Source: Megalonaias nervosa (Eukaryota > Mollusca > Bivalvia > Unionida > Unionidae). From it: 64,000 nt of DNA. The notes beneath the pieces were generated by a model, which saw only the letters and a list, made by a program, of their open reading frames with translations, was not told where the DNA came from and ran no database searches. Made by a program: the position numbers and the translations under genes. The stretch lies in contig JAECUM010003690.1 of assembly GCA_016617855.1 (NCBI GenBank), positions 29,783 to 93,782 of the forward strand, in the 5' to 3' direction. The first letter of the stretch is position 1, and each line of letters starts with the position of its first letter. Shown here one piece after another: positions 1 through 14,100 of the stretch.

Positions 1-2088
1 ATGCAAACCAAAAAATGCTGAAATAAATAAATAAATCTCATTTGTTCAGTGACATGCAGTAAGAGTGATTTGACCTTATATTATTACCAGAGTTGTCTTT
101 CCTTACTGTACTAAACAATTCACAGGTCTGCTGAGGTTTGTCCAAGGGAAGTAATTCAGAGTAATTTTGTTCACTAAACAATAAAAATTCACTCTTCTCA
201 ACCCATAATAAAGAAGACTGCTTAAAAAATGTACTACTTTCTAGTCATATGATAGCAAGAATTCCACTAATTTACTAACACAATAATGCCTAACCATCAT
301 CAATCAATGACATCAATATTTGCAATTTTAATTGTATGTATGGAACAGCAGTATGTAAAACAAACGAATCCCTTGAAGGGACTGATGCTGTATCGTTTGA
401 AAAGAATTTCCAGCAATTTAAGATAAGACCATTTCTTTTTTTTAACTGCTGGATGTTAAAATCACCTATGATATTCTTGAGCAAGAAGATTTTCAAATTA
501 GCCACTATGGCAGTCATACTGGATGCAAGATAGCACGTTTTCATTTCAGAGAAACTAGACACCATTAGAAGTCTTTTGTTGATAGTCCAATGTTGATACA
601 TCCATTCAGGAGAATCAGAGACAAGATTTTCAATATGTTCATTGTGGCAGCCATATCTGAAGTCAGATCAGCACCAATTTTATTTAGGACCCACTAGATA
701 TCATGATAAGTGTCTCTTGGTGTTGTTATGACTTCCCATATATGAGAAGTAATGAAAATATTTTCATGATGGCCACTCTAGTGGCCTTCTTGGATATCAG
801 ACTGGCACAGTTTTTATTTAAGGCCTTCTTGGATATCAGACTGGCACAATTTTTATTTAAGGCCAACCGGACACTATAAAAAGTCTTCCAGCAAAAACCA
901 AATGCTAATGTGACTTTCCATTTAGGAGGAGTAGTGCTAACAAGTTTTTCAAGAAGACTGCCGTGGTAGTCATACTAGATGTCAGATCAGTACCATTATC
1001 ATTTAGGACCATTGAGACATCATAAGAAGTCTTCTTGTGAAAATCCCATGTCAATATTGCTTTCTGTTCAGGAGGGGTGAAAATAACAAGAGCCATTTTG
1101 GCATTACTTTTTTCATAGCACCAACTAGACAGCATAAAAAGTCTTGAGTCAAAACCCCAAGTTGATTTGACCATCTATTTAGGAGGAGTAGCAATAACAA
1201 TGTTTTCAAGATAGCCTCTGTGACAGCCATTACCAGATGTCTGAGCAGAACCATTTTCATTTAGGCCCAACTGGACATCATATGAAGTCTTCTGTTGAAA
1301 ACCCTAAGTTAATATAACTTTGAGAAGGAATAATGTTAACAAGAAGATTTTCAAGAGGGCCACAATGGTGGCCGTATTTTATGTCTAAATTGGCACCATT
1401 TTCATTTAAAAGACCAACTATACCTAATAAGGACTCTTTTAATGAAAACCTGATGTTGATATGACCATCCATTGAGGAATAGTAGAGATAACAAGATTTT
1501 CAGGATGGATTCTGTTGGCCATTTTGGATGTTGGACAGACACTGTTTTCATTTAGGACCAACCAGACATGATAACAAGTCTTTTAATGAAAATCACATGT
1601 TCATATTACCATCCACTTTGAATAGTAACAATAATAAGATTTTCAATATGGCTGCTGTGGCAGCCACATTGTGTGTCTGAGCAGCACAATTTTCATTTAG
1701 GACCAGCTACATGTGGAGAGGGATGTTTGCATAGTTTCATGGCAATCCTCCAAGTACTTTCAGAGAAGTAGTAATAAGAAACTTGTTCTAATGGACAGGT
1801 GGACATTGGAAGGTGGACAACAAGCCATCCCATAAGTTTTTCTTTTTTGTCTATGAACAATAGAGCTAAAAACAGCATGTATAGATAAATGCATGTTGCA
1901 GCAATAAATGGTGGGTATGTCATATCTGAAAATCATACTGGTTACTATACATGAAATCCACTAATACATACACACTTTTGATGATACAGCTACTCCACTG
2001 ATATCCATACAATTTTCAACATCAAGCATATTCTCTTGTTCATTCATCTCTTAAATATGCAAATATTTTCTCTTGTTAAGACTGGTAC
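1..2088. other. PEX7 intron or 3' flank, mostly 146-bp repeat array
   Basis: No exon is visible on either strand. About 560-1720 holds a degenerate tandem array (see separate entry). The remaining bases are AT-rich single-copy-looking sequence. Short open frames here on the minus strand follow the repeat and are not considered genes. Confidence 0.6.
560..1720 (-). repeat. Degenerate tandem repeat, unit about 146 bp
   Basis: A landmark (CATTTAGGACCAACTAGACAT-like) recurs near 689, 855, 1001, 1129, 1258, 1404, 1549 and 1695, mostly 145-146 bp apart. Each unit also carries a version of TTTTCAAGATGGCCAC...GGCAGCCAT and ACCATCCATTTAGGAGGAGTAG. A 39-bp sub-duplication lies at 785-862. The reverse complement of the same family appears at about 60020-61560. 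Confidence 0.8.
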
Positions 2089-2198
2089 CTTATCATATTT
2101 ACACCAATCACAGGTCAGGACCTCAGCATTATGAGCTGGTATCACAGTCCGGGCAAACTGGGGTTGTCTTGCATCCCAAATACGCAGAGTGTGGTCAC
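2089..2198 (-). CDS. PEX7: PEX7 exon 6 (last exon in window)
   Basis: Residues 169-205, acceptor CATCCAG|GTGACC and donor AAG|GTACCA, ending in phase 0. Reads DHTLRIWD, completing a WD repeat, then [17 protein letters not shown]. The next family block (ENLLVTG and onward) is not visible between 1 and 2088, so it lies outside the window. Confidence 0.92.
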
Positions 2199-5100
2199 CT
2201 GGATGAGAAAATATCCTTGCTCAAGCACTTTCAAAGGCAAACAAGATCCTGGGAATAAACAAAATTTTCATACCATTCAGTTCAAATTTCATACCAATTA
2301 TATACAAGTATAAGATATAATATTTTACAGAATGATTCAAACCTCCTTATGGATTTTCTTTGTGATGTCCAATCCCAGCAGGTGAAAAAAGCATTCAAAA
2401 AATAGTATATTTTAGTAACCACTGCACTGTGTGTGATCATTTGCATTGTAAATTGTATTGCATCAAATTTTACACTTTGGAGAAATTCTGAGGCTATCTA
2501 TATTAATTCCTCATTACTGCATTCTATACAATTAGCCTGTTCATATAAAAGAAAATTCAAATGTTAACAGCAGGATCAAATGTGTATGAGACATATACAA
2601 TTATTATACATGTACTATGGTTTAATTTATTTTTGTTATCACTTTTCATGGTTCTGTAAAAACTTTTTCATAGATATATAATTTCATGGATTAACCTCTG
2701 TAAGTACCCAAAATAAACAATACAAAATAATACAAATATGCTAAAAACCATGCATGTTGGTTTCAATAGTTAAAACAATACTACTGCCAGTATGAGCACA
2801 AAATAAACACCTGTCTTAAATCAATTACATCAGGTTTTCAACATCAAATGGAGCTGAGCCAAACAGTGAAGAACACACACACACACGTATGTACGTATGC
2901 ATGGATAGACGAATGTATGTATGTATGTATGTATGTATGTATGTATGTATGTATGTATTAGGACTGGCATGAGGTAATAAGGCACCCTGTGTGAAACAGA
3001 CATTTGGCCCCTCCCCCCCATCGGTAAACTATTTGCTGATAGGAAAACTCATAAAAAATTGATATAAATTATAACCAAATACAAAGAATTTCATATGAAG
3101 AAAAAACAAAGGTTTTGTTTCATTTTAGCTCCCTTGTATTATTTTCGCACCTCCTTCTTCTTCTTCAATTTGGTACCCCTCTGAAAATGGCTCCCTGTGC
3201 AAGTGTACTGCCTGTGCATAGCTTGTGCCAGCCCTGATATATATGTGATATTGGAACATAAATTCATGGATAAATGAGATATGCTTTCAAGAGGAATTAA
3301 CAGGAAGTATCAATGCTTGCATTTATTTACACTTTACACACTTTAACAGGAAAAGTTTGCTACTTGTACACAGAAGTATCACTGCTTGCATTTATTTATA
3401 CTGTACACAGATTATTCATTCCACTGTGCATAATCTTACTGGGAATAAAGTGCATTTTTTTCACACATTAACAGTTTCTCCTGAAAGAAAGATTGATGTT
3501 ACTAATCATTAGATCTAATTTTCATTGATCATGTCATCATCTTTTTTTTTTTTCAAAACATTTTCAATACTACTACTTAAATACTTAATGCTACTTCCTT
3601 CTTCTTGCAATCCTTACTTATCTCACATTTCACTTTAAGACAGAGAGTGGAACTGGCAACTACAAAATACTAAATTCATATATGTGCATCACAATCAAAA
3701 CTAGAAAAAATTTCTAAAAGGGTTAAAATACACCAAAAACATGTAAAATTCATCATTTTATCATTGAAATGAACTTTATTAATCAAAAAGATGAGCTATG
3801 TTGATCAAGTGGAAAAATATCAGTTAGAAAACTGTCACAAGACTAACTATCTCACATGTGGCTCAGTTGTCAATGGGTCTTTAAATTCATGATTGTGGGG
3901 CAACCACAAAATCCCCCAAAACTGGTATCCCCCAAAACTTGGCACCCACACCAAAAATAATGGCACACCACTAAAATAATGAAATAGCATCATGCTGAAA
4001 TGTAAACTGTGTGCTAAAAATATGATATGAAGATATTAACCCCATGATATGTATGAAGACATTCAAATATCAGACTGATTCACAGAATACATATATTGTG
4101 ATCTATCTCCATAAACAGTAAAACAAAAAAAAAGAATGGTCGATTAGCTGTGGTTATTACTAGGGCTGTTCCATTTAAACATGTATAGTACCCAGGGAAG
4201 GCAGTTTCTTAAAACGATATGCCAGGGTACTTTAATTTCATAGAGTTCATATTCAAATAATATTTCTAAATTGCATCTATTGGTGAGTACCATACATCAA
4301 AAGCGCCTTCCCTGTGTCCCAGGTATGTTTTACTGGAATAATCCTTTTCTACTCTTCACAGAATATATTATCTCATTCTTCTTCTGTCGGATAGTCTATA
4401 TGCAGGTAACATTTTGAAACTTAATTTTACCTACAACAGTTATAGGAATATATAATCATATGTATTACAATTTTCTATATCAAATATGTATTAAACATAC
4501 ATACCTCCCTTAAAAAATATATCATTGTACTTGTACCATGTTTTGAGATATGTGTTAATAGCATATTCTCATCTCTTACCTGAAGCAGATGCAAAGCATC
4601 CTGGGATATGAGGTGACCAAACTACACTGTATACTATATATTCATGCCCAACAAATGTACACAGAGACTGACTCCGTCCAATGTCCCACTGAAATTGAAA
4701 TGATTGCTGATTATAATGTCTCTTTTTACAAATTTAATTTTATCTATTTGATTTACACCGTTAAACTAGATTTTTGTTCGTAAAACATAGTTTCCCTGAT
4801 GCAGATCAAAATATCTAATCTTGCAAAATTAAAAAACTTTTATACATGTAATGGGATGAAAATATAATCAGATCAACTACATGCATTCAGACACCTTACA
4901 AAATTTCATTTGTCTACTTAAGTGTTTTTTTCCTAGTCAGGTTAACAAGTTTTTTGTCAAAAAAGTCTACCAAAAGAAAGATATATGTCCCACACATTCT
5001 TCAATTTGTAAAACAATTGAAACATTGTTGTAATTCCCCCAAAAATCAAATCAGGTCATCTAAATACCAATAGGGGGCCCCGAGTGGCCAAGTGGTCTAA

Positions 5101-8100
5101 AGCACTCACCGTTACGGACCACTGCCATTTCACCTCTGTCTGCATGGGTTTGAGTCTCAGATTCGGCCAATGTGGGTATGTGAGAAAGCTTGCCAGTAGC
5201 TTCTCGTGGGTCGGTGGTTCTTTCCAGGGTTTTCCCGGGTTCTTCCTCCACCATTTATACTGGCTGCCATATATAGCCTATCTTGTGCTGAAAAATGCAT
5301 TAAACCCTACAACAATAGCAACAGCAGCAAGTATCAATATGATTATCTAATCTGAGTGATTTTTTTTTTCAGTCATGCTAATATGTTTTTCATCAAAAAT
5401 GTATACATCTAACAAGTTAGAAATATTTTACAAAATTAAGAAACAGCTGTGATCACTTAGAAATCAAATGAGATCATCTAAATATGCATTCAACCTTTTA
5501 TTTACCTATGTTGAGTGGTTTCTAGTTTACTGTACAAAGGTTTTTGTACAAACAAAAAGTCTAAACATATCTAAAAACAACAAAGAGGTCTTCAATGATT
5601 GAAAATATTTAATTAGGTCATCTATATATGCATAACAGTGTGCTTGCCAAATTTAATTTTTTTACACGAAGTAGTTTTCAGACAACTTTGCTAAATACCT
5701 TTTCAATATACAGATTTAGATGTAAAGAAACAAAGCAATGTTCCCTTTCTAATACTTTAGTAGGGAAAAATAAAGGAGTTCAATCCATTTTTCAGACCAA
5801 AATTTCATTATTGCGAGCTTACTACATTCTGAAATGTTCATCAATCTCCATTGTAGTCACACATTCATTTAGAAGGCATAATTCAGAACTAAAAGCAAAA
5901 TGCTTTCAAAGCCAATGCTATTGGTACAAAATTGGAAAGATGTTTTAGACTGATATAGAACAATGAAGATAATTTTAATAAAATTAGTTAATGAATAATT
6001 GATCAATGTTTTTAATTTATAGATCTGCACTAATTACAAGTAACTGGAAATACTTAGTATACTATCTTCATGGCTAGTCCCCAAGTTAAAGGGAGGGAAT
6101 GAGGAGGGTGAGGTAGAGTCAAAAGTAGGGGTGAAATAACTGATCAATGGATCATTATTTTTCCATACTGATACAAAAGGTGATGAACTGATACAAAATG
6201 ATACTTACTCAAAACAAGTTACTTTAATCTTCAGCAGTTATGAATAATTGTTAGTTGTTTGCATTTTCAATCATTAAACTGAGAATTCATCTGAAAGCCA
6301 TAGCAGGTGCATGCACTTATTTATGTCAGAAACAAAGAGAAACTATTGAGAACACCCACCTGCCTTCTACAAATTAGCAAACACAAGTTGACTATTCCAC
6401 CCCCTCCCTTGCCAATTCTATACTGATTATTTTATCTTGTCAGCATGCACTGCTACAGATAACATACAGTAACTTAAAATTTAAATATTTCACTTATCAT
6501 TTAATAAACACTTTTATGCACAATTTCGCTGTTGTTTCACATCTTGTCTGCATGTAGCAAATATGAAGACTACACTTCTAGTGTGTCATGCAGTGAGCCA
6601 AGTTACATTCAGTTCTGATCGGTGGTTCTTGTTTGTTGACATTCAGAGCAAAACAAAAACCATCAATCAGAGACTGCAGCTTATTGACTGCGTGACACAC
6701 CGAAAGTATTGGCATTCAAACTCAGTCTAAATAGATACACAGCAACAGAAAAGCTTTACACAAAAATGGCCATTAAATGACCTGTAAAGTACTTAAATCA
6801 TATACGGGAATAAGTTTGGAATGTCTCCTTTTATTCTGACATATGTAATCAGTGATTGATATAATCAGTAAATGAACATGCTGATGGCATAAAAAAATTA
6901 TCTGAGAATCCCATGGGGGCAGATTCCAGAAGTTGTTCATTTGTAAAAGGGGAAGGGGTGATGTCAATAATTTCCTATTTAACTCATAGAAATGAGTGTC
7001 TGTGTCGACAGAACTTGTTTTGCATCTGCAGGAAGCATGCAGGATTTAGTTATTAATCACCACCTCCATACTCAGACTTGTTCCAGGTGAGACTTTCCTT
7101 GTACAAGGAAATTGCATTATTTCTCCTGTTTTGAAGATAACACTGCAATGCCTTTCAAATTTAACTGAAGACATAAAATTGATAGTAAAATGTGTTAAAA
7201 GCATTAATGCAGTGCAAAACAAAGAGCAATTGTGACCAACATTAGCCATGCACTGGATTAAATTGAACAGACTGAAATAACCTAAAATGTTAAATAAAAA
7301 TTACTGATACCTAACATGTAATCTATCTTGTCATGGGTGTGAATGGCATATAAATACATAAGGATACAAACAATCTGTCAACACATTTAAAATTTTGCTT
7401 GCTCCCATATACCAATTTTATTTGATTTTTGTGTGTGTTTCTCAATAAATTGTTAACAAAAGACTTTACATTCTATTACAGTAAAACCTGTTATGAGAGA
7501 CCGCCCCTTCTGCCAACAAAAAGAGGTCTCTCAAGACAGGTGGTTTCTCATAGCAGGTTTGTACAAAAAGACCAGTTTCAAAGGTCCAGTTTCAGAACAA
7601 TTTCAAGAAAAATAACCACAATCAATGTACATATATTCAATTCTTTATTAACAGTTCCTGCTAAAATATTGTATGCATTCATCTAAAAACAAAATTATAT
7701 TGTAATTAAGATATACTTCTATCATTAAACATGAAATCACATTTACATTTGGAGATCACATATTTTGGTATATTATATCATTTCTGAATTACTCGTTTTC
7801 CTTTATAACAACCTAAATTTGTTTAACCAACATTTAAACCGCTTTTTTGCGAGTGGTCTGCACTTTTCACTTCTTTCAGTTACAATAATTATTTTCTCCA
7901 GCCTTATAATTTGTATCTTTTTAGTTGGAGGTTCATCCATTGTTATTAAAATTCTAGGTGTTAAAATTATTAGTGCTCAGTTGTAATATCGAACGTAAAG
8001 ATGGTGGCTGTGGGAAAATATGAAAAATCTATACATGTGCTTTGCATATCTAACAATTAATCAAATAAGAAGAAACAATTATCTCATCCAGAAACAGGAC

Positions 8101-11100
8101 CATTTACTCAGTGACAAAAGTCAACGGCTTCATTCAAAGATGACATACAGGGATTAACTCTATAAGCAGAGTGTGTAACCTGGTCGCACCAACCTGAAGA
8201 GACAACAGCTTTGTGACTGGGATGTCATCACTTAACATGGGGGGGGGGAACAAACATCACAAGTCTTGAGCACTATCAATCGAATCCCGCAAATGATTCT
8301 CTCTTGCTGGTTTAATAGACAATGACCTTATTCAACTATGGCAATACCTATTAACTCGAGACATACAATATACGCGACCACTACGTCAACTTTGGCACTT
8401 CAGTGGCATTTCATGACATGTACATTAGCCTGGTTTATGGACTGTAGCATCTATCACCGGTAGCAACAATCCTTTTTTCAATATTCCTTTTATGTTTGTG
8501 TTTTATCAGAACAATCGATACTAATGAAGCGGTCGCTGTAATAATTGATTACATAAAGGTCACTGGTGTCTGTCTGTTCTTGCGATACAGTCGTCAAAGG
8601 ATGCCAGGTCCTACAAAGGCCAGGAAGCAGGTTAAGTGTGGGAATAATCAGTCTGGTTTCCTGCTGTGTATGCTTTCTGCATTCCTCACCCCTATACGAG
8701 TAACGGAGAGCAACACAGGCAGCACATGAAGTAGGGAACCAGACCAAGGAAATAATCTACATATACTTTAGTCTGTTTACGACAAAAACAATAAAACACT
8801 ATAAGCCTAGCTAAAAAACTGAGAGATCGGTAGCCAGCCTATTTTTTTCTTTTAAATTTTTTTTTATTTAGAATGGTATGAGCGGTCGTTCTTACAGGGA
8901 TTAAATAAAGGTTGGTGGAGTTTATCCTTGTTTTTTGCGATGCAGTCGTTCATAGCAGTGTCGAAATGCATATTTTGCCAAGACATCACGGTCGCTGGTC
9001 GCGTTCAGCAGGTGGTCGCTCATAACAGAGCATTTATATAATAAAATCGATCCGTGCATTACGATTCTGGTCGGACATGACAGGTGGTCGCTCATAGCAG
9101 AGGTTGCTCATAACAGTTTTTACTGTATCTTGAACACATAACATTTTTGATAGAGAAATAATTATTTTCCAGCTATTTGCACTGAGAAACAATTTTTTTT
9201 AGAAAAGTGTCATTGCATGTAGAAACTGCAACCAATAGTATATTTTTTTGACTTCAAAGGTACAAAATATTTATTTTGCTGACATACACTGGCTTTGCTT
9301 ACTGTTATAAAGTAGAATATCATTACTGATGGGAGATAACTCTAGGGCTGACATCAATTATGTCTAATTTGTAGAAATATTTTTACTTAAATTCCATCTC
9401 AATGTGTTTAGATAGATTAATTAAAAATTAGAACAAATGTACCACATTCGATATCGGTAGTTTTTGTGCAAAAAAACTTATCAATGAATTAATATTCCAC
9501 CTAATTATGATATAGAGAGTACGGTCTAAAGTGATCAAATGGTTGTTATTATACCATTTTGATAAGTTTGTCCCATGATGCACTTAGAACTAGATGCTCA
9601 TCTCTTGTCTGGCTCCAGTCTACAGAATTCACCTGCAACAAAAATACATACACATGTGTATTAATGAACATGCATGCTTTATTCTGCAACTAGTTATTCA
9701 TAGTGTACATCTGATATAGTTTTGTATTTGCAGGGTTTGATTTGTAAAGAGATTGAATATCCCGGGTTTTTCTCACTGCTTATCCTGGTTATTTTAAGCT
9801 AGCCTCGTATATTTTAGTTATTGTTAAAAGATATAATTTCCCTACGGTTTGGTGTATGACTGATGGGTGTAATTTGACTTATAAAGAATACAGCTTGGCA
9901 TTACTTCAGATGTGTATCTCTTAAAACTACTACTAGCTCCACTTTCTGGATTAAAGAGGTAAATTGGAACAAAACTACTAAAGAGGTAAATTGGAACAAA
10001 ACTAGCTGATAACTTTTTAACATTTTTTAAATATATTTTATAATTCATTAACTATAATTACAGAAGTAAGTATTGTCTACTCGGGGAAAATAATTTTCCC
10101 TATTTTATTAACTGCTCAAGTCGGTGTACTTTTTGGACTAGTTCATGCTCATTTCTCAGCTCATGGGAGCAGCCATTTTGATCAGCTGTCTGCTTTTGGA
10201 AATGCATCATTTCCCTAATACATCATAAAAAGAAATTTCAGTCACTGTACATGAAAGTAGCATAGAGGTATACCAATATTCTCTACACTATAACTATTGT
10301 AACTGCACTCAACTTCATGCTGTATCTGTCCCTCTTTCAAAGCTCTTAATAACTGTTGAGTGGAACCATAATTCAGAAGACATTCTTCTAATTTCCAGGA
10401 GATTTTTATCAGGGGTTCTCTGTTAATAATGACAAGATTTTACATGTATGCAGAACCACTTCTCTCTTAATAACTGGAAGGTTTTACACGTACGTAGGAC
10501 CCATATAATGTTCTTTAGTTTGGACGTTAGCATCAAGAGGTGATGTAATCTCAATATGGCCCATCAATGTGAGCTCAACATGCCCATTTGATAGGGTGTC
10601 AATATGGCCCATCTGATGTGATTTCATTATGGTCCATCAGATATGATCTCAATATGGCCTGTCCCATGTGATCTCAATATCACCTATCCCATGCGATCTC
10701 AATATAGCCTATCCATTATCATTAAATATGCATATAATAACATGTAACCTTGCAATTATGTGACTTATTTTCATATTAGGCTAACTGTCTACAGGAGATC
10801 AGGCTAACTGTCTACAGGAGATCATTAAACATGTTTAAATTATAAGATCAGAATATTTATTTGTGCTTTTGCTGAAAAATGTGATTGTACAAAAAATGAG
10901 CCAATAATATCATGTATTTAAAAAACAAAAACAAAATGCACTTAAAACTGTAAGTAACAAGACATTATGAACCAAAATGTATGGAAAAATATATTTAAGT
11001 GCATCTAAAATGATCAACTTAAAGTTTTATCATATGGAAATTGCAGAATCCATGCTGTGTGTTGAACAGCAAGATACCAGGCTAATTGTTAACAATATCA

Positions 11101-14100
11101 TGCAGATTTTCAACATATTGTGTTTGTATGTTTTGTCTGGTATACAGTTATGAATAGGTGTTTGTGAATAATATTTTATTTTGTCTTTATTGTATATTTT
11201 TGAATGTTTTTTAACAAATAAGACGACATCTAGGGAAGAGGAGACAGGAAAGAAAATTATACAATTAAAACTGCAAAAAAGCTGTCTATATATTTCATTA
11301 AGTTAACTTGTATACCATTGGTCAAACTGATGGGACTATGTCAATAATGATTGTGTTACAGTATTTGAAATTCATGCATCCATGAATTCAGTAGAATCTT
11401 CAGTATCATTAGGTGTACAGCAGAAGCATTCATACTTCTTTGGTATGTTCCTTCCATGCCTTCAGGGGACCCTGAAATGATAAGTTATCCATTATAGCTA
11501 CCGGAATGAAACTGTTTACATTTGTTCTATATACAGAATTGATAAATCCTCACCTGATGTACAAACACCAAAGACTGAGAAACAGGTTACCTAGTAATGA
11601 ACATGTATCAAATAGATCTAAGTTTGAAACAATACCTGGAAAACACTTCTAGACACAAAATATTCTCGCATACATGCCTAACATAAGTGTTATTTAAAAA
11701 ATTACTTGCCATTTATACAAGAAATCTATATGCCTTATAGAGATTTTATGTAAAATCGCTAAAAATCATGTATAAATAATTTTCTCAAGAAGACGAGTCC
11801 ACATAAGATTCACATGTAACCTAGGCACGATCAGGTCTTTCTGCCAATGATCATGAAAAGCACCTTGGTAACACTACAATAGCTGCCACTGCATATAAAT
11901 GTACTTTGCTTACCAAATGAGACTGTTCATTATGGGTGACTTGTACAAGATGACTTATTCTTGGCTGATGCATTCCTTGTTTGCTATTTCATGCATGACC
12001 TCACTATGAAACTTTATTTTTACTGAACTTATGCAAATAATTTCACAATGTCATTACATGCTTTTGACATGGTTCTATTTAGCTTATTATAGTTCAACAT
12101 GCTACTGAGTTCTCTGCCACTTTCCAGTTATTTCTCTTTAAATGCTGCATCACTCCACTATAGTACACATACTTCTGAGATAGAATTTTCATGGAAATGC
12201 CACAAAGTGTTCCAACTGTACCTAGGCAATGACTGTCCTGTTTTGTTTTTTTCTTAGCAATTTTAAAGTATGGCCCATGCAGATGGTGGCTCTTGGAATG
12301 CATGCAAAACTGCTATGGTACAATGAAAGCAACTAAATCACTAAACGATCCATGACCCATTACTATATATATGTATGTTTTGATATGTTTCATAACTTTT
12401 CTTCCATCAACATTATATCCTGACACTGATACCACTGGGTTTTTTGTGCAAATCAGCTTTGTTTCTGCTTTAAACTGGAATTCAGATTAATGATAATCAC
12501 TGCATTTTCAATTTCCAAGAAAACACAGGAAATTAGTATTTGCGTACCTTACTCTGTGCTACATCAAACAGCAGCAATGAACCATCACCAGCCCCTGTGA
12601 TGAGGAGGTTCTCATTGCTTTCAGCCCAGGTCACATCAAACAGCCCATCATTCCAATCATAAGCCTGCACCAACAACAACCCTCCTGGAGTACTGTCAAG
12701 TATGAGCAATGTTCCACTACCTGAAATACATTTATGGCATGGATGAATAGAGTAGCCTCTTACTTGTCTCACCTCACTGAATCCAATGCTAAGGAAAATA
12801 CCAGTACATTAGACCCTTCAGTCATGCTACGTGTTGATCAAAAGTTTAAATTGTAGCTCAAAAGTAAAATATTATTATTTCAACAACTTGAAGAAAATTA
12901 CAAAATGTTTGAAAATAAAATGCTTGTGTGGCTTTCTCATCTTTGTAATACTGGACTGGCAGAGTTTAATTTCAGGTCTTTTTCTTACAAGGTAACATAA
13001 CTGTTTTTACTAACTGTTATTGATTCCTATTTAAATATGCCCACCCATAAACAGTAAGGTAAATACCACATTTTGAATTGGAATTGTTTGGGAAATACTA
13101 CTAACACCAAACTTTACATGATATATTCAACAACAACCAAAAAAAAAAATTAAATGTATACCACTGTGTAAAATATATTGCTAATCTTTATTTCACACAC
13201 TATTAACAATTTATTTTTAACCCCACTACAAGATTTGGATTGCTTGATATGGACTAGCAAATGCCGCTAGCATATACAGTGGAAGAGAAATAGCTGCAGT
13301 TAAAAACAGGTTAAATGTAGATATAAACTGATTCACTGATGCTGCAAGTATCATAAAGTTTGATCCAATCCAGAATCTGTCCAACAGTGAAAAAATAAAA
13401 AAATAGGAATGATGTTATACTGTCCAACTATGTATACATCTATAATGTAGACCAAATCCTCTGATAAGTCTTTATGGTTTTAAGTCTTTAAGATAGAGAC
13501 TTACAACCTTGTAGTATGGATCTTGTGGGCTACAGATGTGAGACAAACATTTCAGAGAATCAATGTTATCTGACAATTGATTCAAGTGTCAATTCCTACC
13601 AGAGGGGTGTTTGAATTAGACCCCTTGGTCATGCATCATGGGCACACAATTAGATGCACCTATGACATAACTTATAAACAACTGAGATCCCAGCCCGTAA
13701 GTAAAATATAATTATATATTTACTGGGCATAATAAGATCAAAAAAGCAACAAGTCCCTGAGCCTATTCTTAACCTTGGAGACTTTATCATCTGGGTCCAG
13801 ATTTGAATGTGGAGTGTATATTTGGTTCATGTATTGGCAGAAAAAAGATAGCTCTATACATGCTTTGCCAAGGTTTGATATTAATTCTAATCTGACAAGT
13901 CATTAAAACCTCAGCCCTCACAAAGCTGCTGGAACAGTTAAAACATCTGCCAGTCACTATTAAAAGTTAACAAGTGGTCTTGTGTCATGTCAGATTATCA
14001 AATAAAATATTGGAAGGCATTTCCTTTAATGGGTAATTGTATTAACTGAGAACTTGCCAAAAACATTCACTTAATGAAGTACAAAGAATGCCCAAGGCAG

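Larger units (their letters stand above)
2199..4579. other. PEX7 intron 5
   Basis: AT-rich. Contains CA and ATGT microsatellites (2873-2957), a partial direct repeat around 3300-3420 and a short MITE at 4163-4344. No coding sequence recognised. Confidence 0.6.
4689..9554. other. PEX7 intron 4 with SINE, MITE and a TA-flanked element
   Basis: Holds the SINE at 5074-5335, a foldback MITE at 6573-6706 and a 1.65-kb element at 7479-9125. No exon recognised; the short open frames between them show no family motif. Confidence 0.6.
9633..12547. other. PEX7 introns 2 and 3 around the microexon
   Basis: Apart from microexon 3 (11436-11471), this holds a degenerate array at 10540-10720 and a 23-bp perfect direct repeat near 10778-10823. 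Nothing else recognised. Confidence 0.55.

Noticed and set aside
5084..5350. Open frame of 88 codons on plus and an overlapping frame on minus
   Set aside because: Both lie within the family A SINE and are explained by it.
12094..12303. Minus-strand frame of 69 codons
   Set aside because: No motif and no splice context in PEX7; the family segment needed here is supplied by the 11436-11471 microexon.
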